From contig NC_092463.1 of the NCBI RefSeq assembly GCF_047495875.1, positions 23,053,224-23,117,223 on the forward strand: DNA of 64,000 bases. Reading direction: 5' to 3'. A program made the position numbers and the translations under genes. The stretch is from Pithys albifrons albifrons (lineage: Eukaryota > Chordata > Aves > Passeriformes > Thamnophilidae). Numbering within the stretch: position 1 is the stretch's first letter; each line of letters starts with the position of its first letter. The notes below the pieces were generated by a model. That model had not been told where the DNA came from and ran no database searches. It saw nothing but the letters and a program-made list of their open reading frames with translations. This document shows, one piece after another, positions 39,101 through 51,534 of this stretch.

Positions 39101-40699
39101 CTGTTGAATTTACTTGGTGTGTTAAGGTTTGAAAATAGGAACTGTAGCTGAGTTTTTCTCTGCTGGTCTGTATATTTGTGTTCCAGAACTGTCCAGAGTC
39201 GTGCTACGTGGTGGAGGGCAGATCACACTAGGTTGGCTCCTTCATTACCTCCCTTTTTTTATGATGGGACGAGTTCTCTACTTTCACCACTACTTTCCTG
39301 CCATGCTTTTTTCCAGCATGTTGACAGGTAAATACTAGAGTCTAGGAGAAGACAAGGTGGGGAAACAGATGAACTTCAGCGAAATTTAATGTTTGCAGAC
39401 TGAAAAGTTTATTATTTTTATGGGCTTTCTGCTTGCTTGTGTGAAGTGCTTGAAAACATTGACTAATTCAAAATGTTTTTCACCAAGCAGCTTGCAGTGC
39501 CAAATTCCCTTTTTTTTTCTGCCACTCCAGAGTCATGTCCAGTGCTTAGGGCATTCAAATTTAGAGATGGGATTCCTATTCTCTGCTCTTTCACTGTATA
39601 TATATGCTTTTGTACAACTTACTGCCCTTTGTTTGTTTTCCCCATTTTTCTGTCATGTATATTTATAATTTGGTCTTGGTAGTTTTTCCTATGATTTTGT
39701 ACCAACTTAGTTAGGATCTGAGGCTGAGATGTCTTTTACATTTATTCAAATAGAAAGGTGGGAGAAAAAGAGCCTTCTGCTGGGTAAATGAATTTAAAAA
39801 TTGATATGCTCTTGTGGTGTTAACGCAGCTTCATCTATGCCCAGTCTATGAATGTAGCATCTCGGTTCTTCTTCTGACTCCTACCTCTTCCTTCTAGGAA
39901 TCACCTGGGATGCACTACTGAAGTTCTGTGCTGGGTTCTTGTCACCCAGCACTACAGCTAGGAAAGTTTATGGAGGGGGGATCCTGGCACTGGTTCTGCT
40001 CATCCTGTACAGGTGAGTGGTAAAAGCTGAACTTTTCATGAATGTGTGACGGTTACTATCTCAATGGAAACTTTACTGGCTGTTTATTATCCTTAGCCTT
40101 TGTCTCTGTCTCACTTCTCTGCTGAATTTGTCAGACATCCTCAAGCCCAATCTTAAACCTTCAAATTCAATTAGATTCAGCATCTGTGTCCCAGTAATAC
40201 TTTATAGAATATTTTTCCATTGCAGGTAATCTTCCTTTTATCCCAGCACCAAACGTGGTGGCTTTCTTGTCCTCCAATCCCAAAATCCAGTGCTTTCTGA
40301 TTCTAGTCCCAGTGATGGTACCCTGTTCCTCAAGTACAGGCAAATTTTTCATTGGTATAGGTTTTATCAGCTGGCTTTTCTCCAGAGCTCTTTTTTAAGA
40401 GAAAATACCATGTATGATAAAACTATGTGCTACGTATGTATTGTGTTCAGCAGAGATTAGAAGGTCCCCAGTGGAGCTTACAGCAGACCAAAGACAAGGG
40501 TTCCATAAAACATCTGTATGGACTAATCTGCTGCAAAGTTCTTGAGACAGAAAACTGTGCAGTACTTGATGGGCATTTGGTTTCTCTCCACAGCTTCTAC
40601 CTCTTCCATCCTCTGTCCTATGGGATGGTAGGACCCCTGGCCTCCAACCCTAGCAGCCCCATGGCAGGACTCCGGTGGATGGACTCCTGGGACTTCTAG
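17651..40699 (+). CDS. POMT2: Protein O-mannosyltransferase 2
   Basis: Exons: 17651-17832, 18430-18514, 19304-19408, 20551-20659, 21532-21640, 23287-23446, 26046-26152, 27083-27165, 28274-28383, 30374-30440, 31252-31321, 32780-32858, 33534-33685, 35335-35426, 36444-36520, 37635-37706, 37846-37905, 38112-38217, 39187-39327, 39898-40012 and 40594-40699 (TAG). That is 21 coding exons, as in human, giving 728 aa (human 750). With POMT1 it transfers mannose from dolichyl-phosphate-mannose to Ser/Thr in the ER lumen, the first step of alpha-dystroglycan glycosylation; human loss causes dystroglycanopathy. Visible: a first membrane segment at about 36-50; the catalytic acidic pair Asp63-Glu64 ([11 protein letters not shown]); several PMT membrane helices to about 285; MIR repeats at about 312-500; C-terminal helices; and the ending [12 protein letters not shown]. 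The start is uncertain: ATG 17651 is first in frame after the GSTZ1 start, while ATG 17696 (713 aa) has G at +4. Apart from the items listed separately, the introns show nothing gene-like. Confidence 0.97.
20800..20814. repeat. Short (TA)n microsatellite
   Basis: About seven TA units in a POMT2 intron. Confidence 0.8.
28790..28870 (-). repeat. MIR/CORE-SINE-like remnant, reverse orientation
   Basis: The run CTTCTGTGACCTTACATG, then TTTGTGCTTTGCTTTCCTTA and TCTAT, follows the reverse complement of the MIR core (GTGACCTT...TTTCCTCATCTGT) with mismatches. It lies in POMT2 intron 9. This is an eye-level match to an old repeat. Confidence 0.4.
32105..32260. other. Isolated CpG-rich patch inside POMT2 intron 11
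   Basis: About 150 bp with more than a dozen CpG dinucleotides (for example GGAGGTGAAGCGGCGG and GGCGGCGCTCGTGGCGCGGC) interrupts an otherwise CpG-poor, AT-rich intron. It has no splice-compatible coding content matching POMT2. It could be a small internal promoter or enhancer, or an inserted GC-rich fragment. Confidence 0.6.
32459..32497. repeat. A-rich (CAAAA)n-like simple repeat
   Basis: Imperfect repeats of AAAAC/CAAAA in POMT2 intron 11. No target-site duplication or body of a retrocopy is evident beside it. Confidence 0.7.
34741..34786. repeat. (TTAA)-type simple repeat
   Basis: Imperfect repeats of ATTAATTA with ATTGATTA variants in POMT2 intron 13. Confidence 0.85.
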
Positions 40700-42300
40700 A
40701 AGCAGCAAAAGAAGCCTGGGAGCAGTGAATGAGAAGCATGAGATCTGCTGCATGTCAGGCTGATTCTGGTGCTTTGAAGATGTATGATTGTAAAGTGCCC
40801 TCTCTGGAGAACTCTGGGTATGGGTAGCTCTGTTGCTTTGGCATTTGTTTGCACTGCCTGCATTGGAAGATGCAGAGGTTGAGACTCATGTCTTGAATCC
40901 TTAGGCTACATTCATGGACAACTGGCTGCTTAAATGTCAGTTCTTCTGAGCAATATATACCAGTCAAAACAGCAGTGGCATTCCAGCAGTCAGAGCAGTA
41001 GAAGCTGGAAGGCTGTCTGTGGTTGCGTGTACACCTCTGTGTGTGTGTGTCTTTCTTGTAATTTAATCACCATTACAGTTTGAAAGCCAGACAATGTCTG
41101 AGAATTTAGGACTTTTGTGATGATTAACAGCCTTTCTTACGGCCAGGTTTTTGAAAGCTTTCCCTAAGTATCTGGGGATCTCCATTCTTCCCTACCCTGG
41201 CTGTGCAGTTTTTTTGTTCTGACCCTGAATTTTTAGAATTTGACTGAAAGGGGTCTGCTCAAAATCTGAGCCACTGTGCCTTGCTTGTCTCTCAGGCCCT
41301 CTGCAGACAGAGGTGGAAATTGTTTAACCTTATATACTGCCTTGCTTCCTGGTGACCTTTGATCATTTATAACAGTCACCTAAGCAGGCCTGTTTCCGGA
41401 GCCAGACTGTTCCAGCTCAACACTTTGTACCTTCTTTGCAGTTCTATCTGACACTGACAAGGAAATTACAGTGGAAATGGCAGGTGATTTATTTTCAGCC
41501 CCAGTAAGCTGTGGAGACCAGCATGGGGGTGTACTAGAGACTGAAATGATAGCTTGGAAATTTTACAGGCAGCTGTCATTCAGCTTTTGATCCCAGCTAT
41601 TTCAGTGCCAGTACATGTGCTTTTAGGGGAAGGCTTCATCTTAATGAATGTGGCATCTGCAAAACCAGCTGCTGGTGCCAAGGTGTCTGCTCACTGTATT
41701 CCCATGTTGAAAAAGTTGCCTCTCACAGATTGCTGAACATCAAATTACTGCATTGAAGGAAATGTGAGGCCAGGCAAAAATTCTTTGTCTGTTAAGTGTC
41801 AGGAGCTGTTGAATATTGAATCCACCCCTTCAAGAAAACTGAATTCTGTTTATCAGGTGCCTTTGTCCTGTGTTAGTTCTGTTTTTGTAGATGTTCCTTT
41901 TATTCCGTCTTCTACTCTTCACTCATTTTCAATTTCTTACCACAGTTCAAGATGCTACCTCAGAGCATCCAACATGAATGACACTTAGACCCCAGCTGTG
42001 TTCCTATCTCAAGAAGTAATATTTGAAAGACTCTTTTGTGTATGTTTCAGTGAACTCAAGCCTTCCGTTTCAGAGGTCTTGCTCTGCTTCACAGCCTTGC
42101 ATCAAAATTACAGGTAGAGCAGCAGGTGGGTATGTCTGCCTTTAAATATGAATTGTGCATTTATTTCTCTTACCAAATCTTGAATTCTATTGTATTTCCT
42201 ACCACAGAGAAGAGCTGCATTAGCATAGTTGTTCTGTAGGGGGACTAGTCTCCAGTCAGACTTGCTCTTATTCCTCTTCAATAAAGATCCATAACATTGT
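40700..42300 (+). other. POMT2: POMT2 3' untranslated region (shortest estimate)
   Basis: The sequence after the TAG stop has no coding content. The first canonical AATAAA on this strand is at 42280-42285, implying a 3' UTR of about 1.6 kb. It includes a short (TG)n run near 41037-41050. Longer forms could use AATAAA at 44580-44585 or 45543-45548. Confidence 0.55.
42280..42285 (+). terminator. POMT2: Candidate POMT2 poly(A) signal
   Basis: First AATAAA after the POMT2 stop. Later candidates exist at 44580 and 45543, the latter followed by a T- and TG-rich stretch typical of cleavage-site downstream elements, so the true 3' end may be as far as about 45.57 kb. Confidence 0.45.
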
Positions 42301-45300
42301 TGAGTAAGGCAGCTGCCTGCTATTGTGAGGCTCTGGCTTGGTATGACACATCTCTCCAGAAGTGGACTCCTATAGATACTAACTCAGATGGGATGGTCCT
42401 GTGCTTTTGATTCTAAAGGTTTTGAGTTAATCACCTGCTGGTCATACATGGTGGGAAGTCATTGCACTAATTAGCTATTGGGTTTGATGATGGTTTTCCA
42501 CTTGTTATTGCAGGAAGTGCTCCTGCCTGCATGAACCAAGTGTTCACAGAGGTGATACACAGGCAAGAAGCATGAGGGAGAAGGCTGCCAACTTCTTAAG
42601 ATCCTGCTTGATCTGACAGCAGCTGTGAACTGTTAACTGTTGGCAATGTGGAAGGCAGACAGTGCAGTGCTGCCTTTGTAGCAATGGTATTCAGCATCTT
42701 CTACTCTTGGTGAGACTATTAATACTTTGCTATCCTGAATATGAGCTTTCCCTAGGGTAGTTCCATTGCCATGGGGAGGATTTGCCAGAGGTGATAAAAG
42801 TCATGATTTAAAGGCAGAATTTTTTTCAGCACATACAATCACACACTTCCCCTTAGCATTAACAACAAAATACCCCTAAGAAACGTGAGCGTTTTAGAAT
42901 AACAGTTTCTAAAACTCTTTATTCTGTGGGAATGCAAAAATTGAGTCAGTAACCTTGATTTCTTCAGTTATGAAGGAGTTGGCTTTGTAGAACTTGCCTG
43001 AGGAAGATCAAACAGTCTGTTCCTTGACCAGGGCCCCTCCATCCTTTGTTACTAATAATCTTCTGGATGTGGATTGACGGCTGAGTGCTAAAGGTGGCAA
43101 ATGTCATGCTCCCATCCCACCTTTCTATGCACAAGCCTAGCTTCTGTTTCAATAACAGACAAAGGTTTATTTCTCTTTAGGACTGTCATTTCAGAAATTC
43201 TCTGAGAGCACTTGATTGACATTGAGACTAATCTGTTTCTTAGGACTGGTAAGGGGATGAAGGCATACAGTGAAAAACAATCTAGCTATTCCACAAGAGG
43301 GAGCAACTTTCAGCAGAACTTTTTTGTTTGTTTTTAATCTACAGTTAAAAGGATTGAAAGGTCTGCAATGAAGTCCAGAGGGCAGATGTTTCCCCTGTAC
43401 CCTGTGCACACCGAGGGTTGGGTTTTCAAGTAAATGTAGATTGATGTAGCTCTGTATTCTTTCAGGAGGAAAATACCGAAAAATTATTTTTTTAAAGAAT
43501 TTGACCTTCAATATTTGCTGCTTAAAACTTGTCAGGCCATAGATGGAACATAATAGTAACTGATATTTTGTGAAGTCAATAAAATACAATAATTGGTATT
43601 CCCTTACAGAATCTGCCTTAAAACGTTTGAGTGGTACAAACACGAGACAGTGGGTGCAGGGCACTCTTTGCTTTCTGGATGGATTTGGGCTGCTTCAGTT
43701 CTGCTTGTCCAGTAGTGCCTGTGGAATGAGTTCAGGTTCACTTTGAGGACTGCTTATTAGTCTTCTTCACCAGTCAGGTGGAAAATGGCTAATGGTGCTT
43801 TCTGGGGCCAGAAGATGCAGTTCTCTGAAGCAGCTGCTCCCTTTGAACTTTGCTAGACAGGACTACTTTTATCACTGACAAAGTATTTCATCAAACTCTA
43901 TCCATGGATTCAAATCACAAAAAGCTGCAGTCTGCCATGTTCCCTGCTTCAAATTCTTTTTATGTGTATATTCTATTTTCAACTCTTTTCTACAGTCTTT
44001 GAAGAATCATTAGAGGGCCACCAGGCTCCTCTAATGTTATCCTAGGCAATCCATCCATCTTAAAAGGTTTCTGTTAACAGTAACTTCAGGACATCAATAC
44101 ACACACATCTCTTCCAGCAGCAGGTGCTGGCCTGTTTCCAGGAACTGCACTACTCATGATGAGACAGGGATGTGACTGTGAGGAGGATTTGAATGGAGAT
44201 TTCTGTGTCAAGGTTGCCCTTGGCCCAGGTGGAGGACTTTGTGTCACCACTGCTTACCATCATTGTTCACAGCCCTGGGGGTGTGAGAGCCACCACCACT
44301 TTCTTGTCTGTGTAGAGTTTTCTTTTTGCATTTTGATTGGAAACATTGATTGATGCACAAAGGGCATTGACAGGATCTGGCTTTTTATTTCTTCCTCCTT
44401 CTGCTTCTTCAAGTATGCCCAAAGTACAGGACACATCTTTGCTTCCTCCAGTTTTTAGGCAGTGCATCCATTTCATACAGATGCCTGAACAAGGGGTAGG
44501 ACAGGACATCTTGTAGTATCCTAAGTGGATGAATACTTGTCATCTGAGCCCAAAACCAGAACCTTGTTATGGAAATGAAAATAAATGTGTTACTTGACAG
44601 TTCCCTCCTGTTCCTCCTGAATTTCTCTGAGGATCATTTTCAAGGGACTTGAGAGCAAACTGTTAATGTAGAAACACAGGCATTTACCTGAAATTCTCCA
44701 CTGCCATGCTTAGCAACTTCCCTTCCATGCTGTGCCTGAGTGACTTACCCTCTGCATAGGCACTCTGTACACAAGCATTCTTTGCTCCTCTCCGGATCCT
44801 TCTGGCAATGTGAAAATCTCCTTAGCAGTGTCCTGTGTGTCTGCCAGCTGGGAAATTTAGGTAAGATTTTTTTTTAGCCCTTTACAGCAACTGACCCCAC
44901 ATTTGTCATGAAAGCAAAAGTGTGTGGATTGTTGGAACATAAGGCTCTCTTTCCTGCTGGGAAAGGAAGACTGGGGATGAGAACAACACTCCGTAGTATA
45001 TTTGCTGTCTTTGGTGGGGGACTGTGGACGGCAAGCAGTCAGGACTGAAAATTGTCTCTGTCTTCTTTAAAGTACTGAGACCTTGGTTGCACGGTCAGTT
45101 GTGATTTGCTTCATTTTTAAACATTTTTTATGCTCTTTACTGTCAAGGGCTATGCTTGTCCTAAATAATATCTGAGGTGGTGACATATTAGCACAGATAC
45201 CACTGCTGTTGAATTTGTAATTTTTTCTAAAACTTTGTCCAGTAAGGTTACTGTGTTTTACAAGAGGTACTGTTTAGAGCCGTCCTTGGAGAACTTGCCC

Positions 45301-47470
45301 CTGGCTGAGCAAGAGTTTGGAGCAGCAGTGAGAGGGGCTCTTTTGTAATTCTGTCCTGTATCCTGAACCGTTATTACTAATGCTGTCTCTGTGTGTGGGC
45401 ATCTGTTAATGAACTGAATGTCTTCTAACTACAGTGCAATTACTGTATCATAGTGTGGATGGGAGAATGTTCCCTTGGGCTATAAATATGTTTTGTATAG
45501 GTGATAATCGAAAATGAGGTAGAATTTGGAATTTAATTTTGTAATAAATTCTTCTTTGAAGCATTCTCTTTGTGTCTAGTTCATAAGGTGTGTTTTTTCC
45601 CCCTTTCCTGTCTTCTTCACATACATGCTCAAAGTAGCAACATGAACTTTAAATGGACCCATTGAAGGGTTTGATCTAGGATAGTGATGATCTACATCAG
45701 TTTTTAGCACACAAGTGGAGCTGGACTGCAATTCAAGGAAATCAGATTTTACTGCACCCAAGCAAGTGCTGGTAAGGGCAGCAGGAAGTGAAACTGGTAT
45801 ATTTGGATGAGAATAAAGTGTGTGTGTCTGAAACAGGTTTACTTCTCCCTATTAAAGACATGTTACATTGTAAATATGTATATGTCAGGTTTAGTGGGTA
45901 TTTTATCAAGCTTCTGGTAGGTTACCTATGAAAACTTCATTTGACAGATGGAGCATTTTATTCAAGAATCCAGCATTTTTTAAAATTTTGTGTTCTGTCT
46001 GTAGTGTCCATAACATTAGACGGGTGCAAAGTTTTGTACAAATGAGGCCCTTGCTGTGAACTAAATATGAGAATGCATAAAATCAGACCCTGACTCTACA
46101 CCGGGCTGTAGTGAGAGGCCAGCACATGCTTTTGAGTACAGTGTAATAAGGAGTTGCTTTGTGTGGAACTAGATGGGGAAAACCAAAATACAGCCACCTT
46201 ATCTGGGGCTACACATTGATGCCCAGATCAGTGCTGGAGAAGCACCAACTGCTCTGTTTAGTCGTGTTCCAAGGGCTGCGAAAGTAAAGTCAGGACAGCT
46301 AGAAACTGGACTGTGTCCTGTACAGGGTGATACAATAGGCTATTAAATGGCTTCTGAAAAGCCTATTGACATCTTGTATTGCTTCACACAGTGCAAGTTG
46401 GTCTTTGGATATTGTCTGATCAGGGCTATTGTTCTGGAAGGAAGGACTGTTGGATACAGAAGCTGAGCTACAGTGTAGGGAGACAAATGAAAGGAAAAAT
46501 AATGTATTGTTTGGAAAAAGCTGATAATATCTGAAGTAAAACTTCTCACTGCTCTCTAAACGAAGAATGGCTTCTTTCTGCAGGTAAGTGATCTCATATG
46601 GGTGTACACTGATTCTGATTTGGTTTTGATTTAAACCTGCCAGATTTCTAGGTTTCTAAATTTCAGCTGTCACCTTGTTATGTTCCTCAGCAAGAATGAG
46701 GCTTTTTTACAACCTGGTGTTTTAATATAGATTTTGTGTTCTGTCTTCAAGCTGCTTTCTTAATCTTCACTTTTCTAACCAAATAGAAACTTTCAATGCA
46801 AGTTGCTTCCTCTGGCCCTCAATTTCCCATGCCCCCTTCTCATTTTCTTTGATTTACCCATGTGATTTCTCAAACTGTACACTGTCTTCCAGCATCAGTC
46901 TCCCCAGTTCCATATGCTGAAATAAATCTTCATTACACCTACCACTGCTGCCTGGTTTACATCCAAGGACTGTGGTTGTACACTTTAGAGTTGTTTTCTA
47001 ATATACCCTCACTAACTCTGTAACTCTGGCCCATGTAATGCATGCTCTGGAAATAGAAAGTTTGTGCTTTATCAGAATGGGTGTATTCTAACAAGGGTCA
47101 TGATTTCTCAAAGTTGCTTTGTCCATTTTTACCCTTCTTGCAGTCATTGCTTTATCTCTGGATTTCATCCGAAATGCCAGTCATCCTGCTGTCATGCAGC
47201 TGACAAAAGGTAGTCTTCAGTCTTCATTCACCTACCAGGGTTTTTTTCACCATGAGGTAGTTATGAAGTACCTGGGCCATTGACCAGAATGGGAGTTTAG
47301 ATTACTTGCCCTTATGAAAGCATCTGTGTTGGATCAGCTGAGTCCCACCCTGACAGCGTGCTGATCCCTTGCAATGCTTTAGGGACACCTATTTGGTTAC
47401 AAGGTGGAGAATGGAACTAGCTGAGAAGTGGGGAGAATTGTTTAAGGTGAGAATGTGAACATGTACATCT
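42301..47470. other. Intergenic or distal POMT2 3' UTR, no gene seen
   Basis: Apart from the poly(A) candidates at 44580 and 45543 I see no exons, tRNA genes or recognisable repeats here. Open frames such as the 157-codon minus-strand one at 43191-43664 have no splice context and no recognisable protein. Confidence 0.5.
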
Positions 47471-47477
47471 TAACTTG

Positions 47478-48065
47478 CACCAGAAACTGTGTGGCCAGCA
47501 GGACCAGGGCAGTGATTGTCCCCCTGTACTCAGCATGGTGAGGTCATACCTTGAATTCTGTGTTCACTTTTTGGGTCCCTCGCGATAAGAAAGACATTGA
47601 GGTGCTGGGGTGTATCCAGAGAAAGGCAGCAGAGCCGGTGAAAGCTCTGGAGCACAATCTTATGAGGAGTGGTTGAGGGAGCTGAGGTTGTTCATCCTGG
47701 GGAAAAGGATGCTCACAGGAGACAATATTGCTCTCTACAACCACCTGAAAGAAATTTGTAGACAGGTGGGGGTAGGTCTCTTCTCTTAAGTAACAAGGGA
47801 CAGGACAAGAGGAAATGGCCTCAAGTTGTACCAGGGCAGGTTTAGGTTGGATATTAGGAAAAGTTTCTTCCCTGAGATGGTGGTCAGGCATTGGAACAGG
47901 TTGCTCAGGGAAGTGGTGGAATTACCATCCCTTGAAGTGTTCAAAAAACATGTAAAGTGGCACTTGGGGACATGGTTTAGTGGTGAACCCAGCACTGCTG
48001 GATTAACACTTGGACTCAATGATCTTAGATATCTTTTTCAACCTTAACAATTCTTTGATTCTATT
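47478..48065 (+). repeat. CR1 LINE, 5'-truncated 3' end (about 0.59 kb)
   Basis: The stretch follows the avian CR1 consensus: GTGTGGCCAGCAGGACCAGG, GACATTGAGGTGCTGGGG, AGGAAATGGCCTCAAGTTG, TTTAGGTTGGATATTAGGAA, GGCATTGGAACAGGTTGCTC and GACTCAATGATCTTAGATAT, ending with the short terminal repeats ATTCTTTG ATTCTATT. This is the end of ORF2 and the 3' UTR. Small deletions and stops show it is a dead copy. It is the clearest avian marker in the window. Confidence 0.95.
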
Positions 48066-50021
48066 ATCTTTATTTAAGATTTATGAACGGTGTCAGGACA
48101 GCCAAATATGTGCAGTTTAAGTGCAGCTTCAGTAGAGCTGAAGAAAGTGAGTTTAAACAATTTTATAACTTTCAGGCAAAATCCCATTGGAAGCAAATCT
48201 GAGGAGCATTATTTAAATAAAAGTCATTAAGAGCATAAGCACCAACTATTCCAGTGCAAGGCAAGGCCAGGAATAGCCAAAGAAGCCAAAGATGAGAAGC
48301 TGAGTAAGAAGTTATTAATTAACTTCAAATACAAAAGAGAAGCATTCAGAAAGTAAGAACACAAGTTACTAAACCCTGCTATGAGAGAGTCATGTGGAGG
48401 GCAAAAGCAAAAAGGCTGCTTGTCAAGATGACAAAGAGGAATATCAAAGTTAATGAAAAACTGTCAGGACACAGGTAGTAAGAGATGCATCAGGAATTAG
48501 ATCACTACTTGGCAGAGATGGAAAGGCATGAACTGATGGGTCACTCTGAAAAGTTGTACACCAGTCTTCTAACACTTTTGTAATAAACACCCTACTGGGT
48601 TATTTTTCTCTCTGCTGGGTTTTGTCAGGCCATTTAGTTTTTTCTGTTTTGTCTTTTGGAGTATTACATTTTATACTCCAAGTCTCCTGAAATACTTTTG
48701 GTTTGGGTATTATAAAAAATAAAATTAACAATAAGTAGGTTGAAGATACCCTCAGGACTCAATCTGCGCCTGCTGATTTTAAGTCTCTATTGCTAATAGT
48801 TGCTGTTTAATATCCTATTTAGTTACTAATAGATTGGAAAGTGCTTTGTGATACGGCATAAGTACATAATTGTCCTCAAAACAGAACCACAATATTTATT
48901 CAATGATTAGTCTTCTGATTCTGGAGTTTGCACATGCAAAATTCCACACTGAACTGGAGAATTATTTTTGATGAAGCCCCACAACTGGAATACTTTAAAT
49001 AGGTGAGGAGGAGAAGACCTCAAGGAAGAAAGGATCTCACACATGGAAGGATTAACACATGAGTGGTGCTTCAAGACCAGATGGCTGAGTGCAAAGCTGA
49101 AGAGTGGGAATGGTGGCAAAGTCCTCCCATGAAGGAACGGGTGCAATGAAATACAAAATCATTGTTTTAATAAGATCATATAAAAAATGCTGTTCATGGA
49201 GTCAGCTGCTGTAGGTTAAATGTTTATAGGAGATGGCCTAGTTGATAGTGTCAATGCAAGGAGGGAGAGAACAGAGTTGAGATCAGAGAGAAAACAATCA
49301 ATGATGATCAGGGATCAGCACCAGCGGTGCTTCTGAAACAAGACTAATCCAGTGGGGAAACTACAAAGGAAAGTTCACAGGGAGTAAAGCATCCTTTCAC
49401 CAAGCTTTTGCCATGATGTTTCAGCAGCTGAAGGATGATCTAGTCCAGAAGCATAAGGACAAAGGGAGGAAGATCCAAGACCATGTGCACAGTCCTTAGG
49501 TAGGGCAGATGCCAGATAACTGTGCTAACACAATATTGTCAATCATATGAGCTAGAGCATCATGTTGAAGTAATGAGGCTGGAGAGGTTTGGAACCACCA
49601 GCTTGGAATGCATGCACATCTATAGTTGTCTTGTGACCAAATTCATCTTGTGTGTCAACAGTGACATGGTTGATACACTCATTGAACTCACTTTGGTAGA
49701 ATGAATTACAAAAGACAGAGGTCAGTCTGTTGGTGGTGGATTGTCACTGTGCTAGAAAGCACAAGGTGAATAACACCTGGAGTAAGGTGTGAGCATCTCT
49801 AAATGCCAGATCTGGTCCAACAACGTGGCATGTTTTCTCCTTTGACTTCTCTCACCACTTCATGCCCTGTCATTCTTATATTGTTTTCACCTGCCTGTAC
49901 AAATATCCCCTAGCTAGGAGATTAAAGATAAACCTGGGGATGTCTCATAGAAAATTGAAGTCAAAAGAAGTTTTCATTTTATTCTGCTAATGAATCCTCT
50001 CCCACACATTGTTCCTTCTCC
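48066..50021. other. Intergenic, nothing recognised
   Basis: AT-rich sequence between the CR1 tail and the LTR element. No exon, RNA gene or identifiable repeat was seen; only short chance frames are present. Confidence 0.5.
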
Positions 50022-50026
50022 CTCTG

Positions 50027-50654
50027 TGTTATGGGTTTAGCCAGATGGGCCTAAACTTAGGTTTTAAAGTTCAGCTAGGCCTAGGATTGTCAGCTGATTT
50101 AAGCTGGGCTGAGCTAGCTAACAGCTGACTTCTTCCAGCCAATAATAGTGTATTCCATACCATACTACATCATCTCAAAGAGTGTAAAACCCAGTGTGTG
50201 GGTGTGGCTTAGTCAGTTGCTTCACAGCTGTGGTCCCAGCAAGACACTCTGCCGTCTCAGGAGGGATGAGGAGGCCCAAGCCCGGAGCCCAGCTTACCAT
50301 CATGTTATCTTAGGGAAGTAAAATGTTTGTTCTTAGCTTTTCTCTCTGCTTAAGTCTGTCTCTGAAGAATTGACTTCTCTAGAATGATTTGTAGTTAAGA
50401 TGGTAGAATTTGTGTTTACTGGGAGGTGGGAAATTATTTCTTGTTATACATAACTTGTGTAAGTGTGTGTTATATTGTAGTTTCTTCTTAATTTCTCTTT
50501 TCTGCATAAGACATGTAGTTAGTTTCCGCATAAACCTGGTTTGAGGGTTTTTCCTTTCCTCTCCCTCTTCTTTTCCCCTTAGCTGGTTGGGGGGAGGAGT
50601 AACCCTTTCACTCTGTCCTGGCCAGTTGGCGTTTTGCCAGCTCAACCCAAGACA
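50027..50654 (+). repeat. Left (5') LTR, 628 bp
   Basis: Same length as the right LTR with no indels between them. The stretch AGTGTAAAACCCAGTGTG at about 50180 could hold a TATA-like element, but no clear TATA box or AATAAA is present, so the U3/R/U5 limits cannot be set. Confidence 0.93.
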
Positions 50655-50660
50655 GATAAA

Positions 50661-50678
50661 TGGTGCATTGGCCGTGAA
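50661..50678 (+). other. Primer-binding site, tRNA-Gly type
   Basis: TGGTGCATTGGCCGTGAA begins six bases after the left LTR. The complement of the 3' end of vertebrate tRNA-Gly(GCC), with CCA added, is TGGTGCATTGGCCGGGAA, so 17 of 18 bases agree. The position and match fix the element's orientation as plus. Confidence 0.85.
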
Positions 50679-50785
50679 ATGAAGGACACTAGCAAGTGTC
50701 CCAGAAGGTTGGCAGGGCTCCTGGGAGCATTGCTATAGAAACATTCCTTGATACCTGCATTGCTTGAGTACATCTAATATAAACA

Positions 50786-51121
50786 ATGTTCTCATCCCTT
50801 GTACTGACTGTTTTTGTGAGTTCAGACAGCTCAACTCGTACCTGCTGTGAATGCAGCCACTGCAAGGAGAAGCCTTACAGCCAAAGCAAGCTGTCTGTCT
50901 CTCCTGTCTCACCTCAACAGAGAGCAAACCCCAAGCGTGAGTCACATGGTGACCTGTCGTCCTGCCTGTGTGACCAGGGGAAAGACATGAGGAGGTGGGA
51001 CAGTGCATCTACTTCTGTGCTTGAAGTCCAGGTATGGAAATCAAAACGTAAGAAAGCCGGTAAAAAAGCTGTCCACATGTTGAAGCAGAGATCCCAGAAC
51101 AGAACCAAGAACAGCAATTAA
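50786..51121 (+). CDS. Uncharacterised 111-codon open frame inside the LTR element
   Basis: ATG-to-stop frame starting about 0.13 kb after the left LTR. It begins with a short hydrophobic stretch (MFSSLVLTVFV), followed by a cysteine cluster (CCECSHC) and a basic C-terminal half rich in K and R. It shows no zinc knuckle of the CX2CX4HX4C type and no recognisable retroviral domain. It may be a remnant of an internal gene, or chance. No function is proposed. Confidence 0.25.
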   Translation: MFSSLVLTVFVSSDSSTRTCCECSHCKEKPYSQSKLSVSPVSPQQRANPKRESHGDLSSCLCDQGKDMRRWDSASTSVLEVQVWKSKRKKAGKKAVHMLKQRSQNRTKNSN

Positions 51122-51534
51122 GCCACCCTGCCTCCAGCCAAGAGGAAGAGAAGAACAACCAAGTCTACCGGACATTGCTGAACCAGAAAACTAGCCAAGA
51201 CTGTACCTCTACACTGACTTGTAGATGACAGCCAGTGCCCATCTGAGGGTGGCTGGACCAATAGAAGAAGATTAATTGAAGCATAGAGAGGCCCATGTGG
51301 GCTGTTGGTGTGTGGCAGGACACTGCTGCTTGAGTAGAATCTGTAAAGATTCATCATTTGGATGCTCATGTGCCCAAATGCTGAGCTAATGAAGGAACAT
51401 CACACCTGGACTAGCATAAGGGAGAATTGTTCCTGGCTCAGTGGGCACAGGATGCCTCGGGCCACCTGTAGGTGGACGAGGCCGAGGGGTGGATTTAACC
51501 ATGGACATTATTTCCCAGGTTATCCACTATTGTG

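Noticed and set aside
43191..43664. 157-codon minus-strand frame downstream of POMT2
   Set aside because: No recognisable domain, no splice or poly(A) context; a frame of this length is expected by chance in about 16 kb of intergenic sequence.
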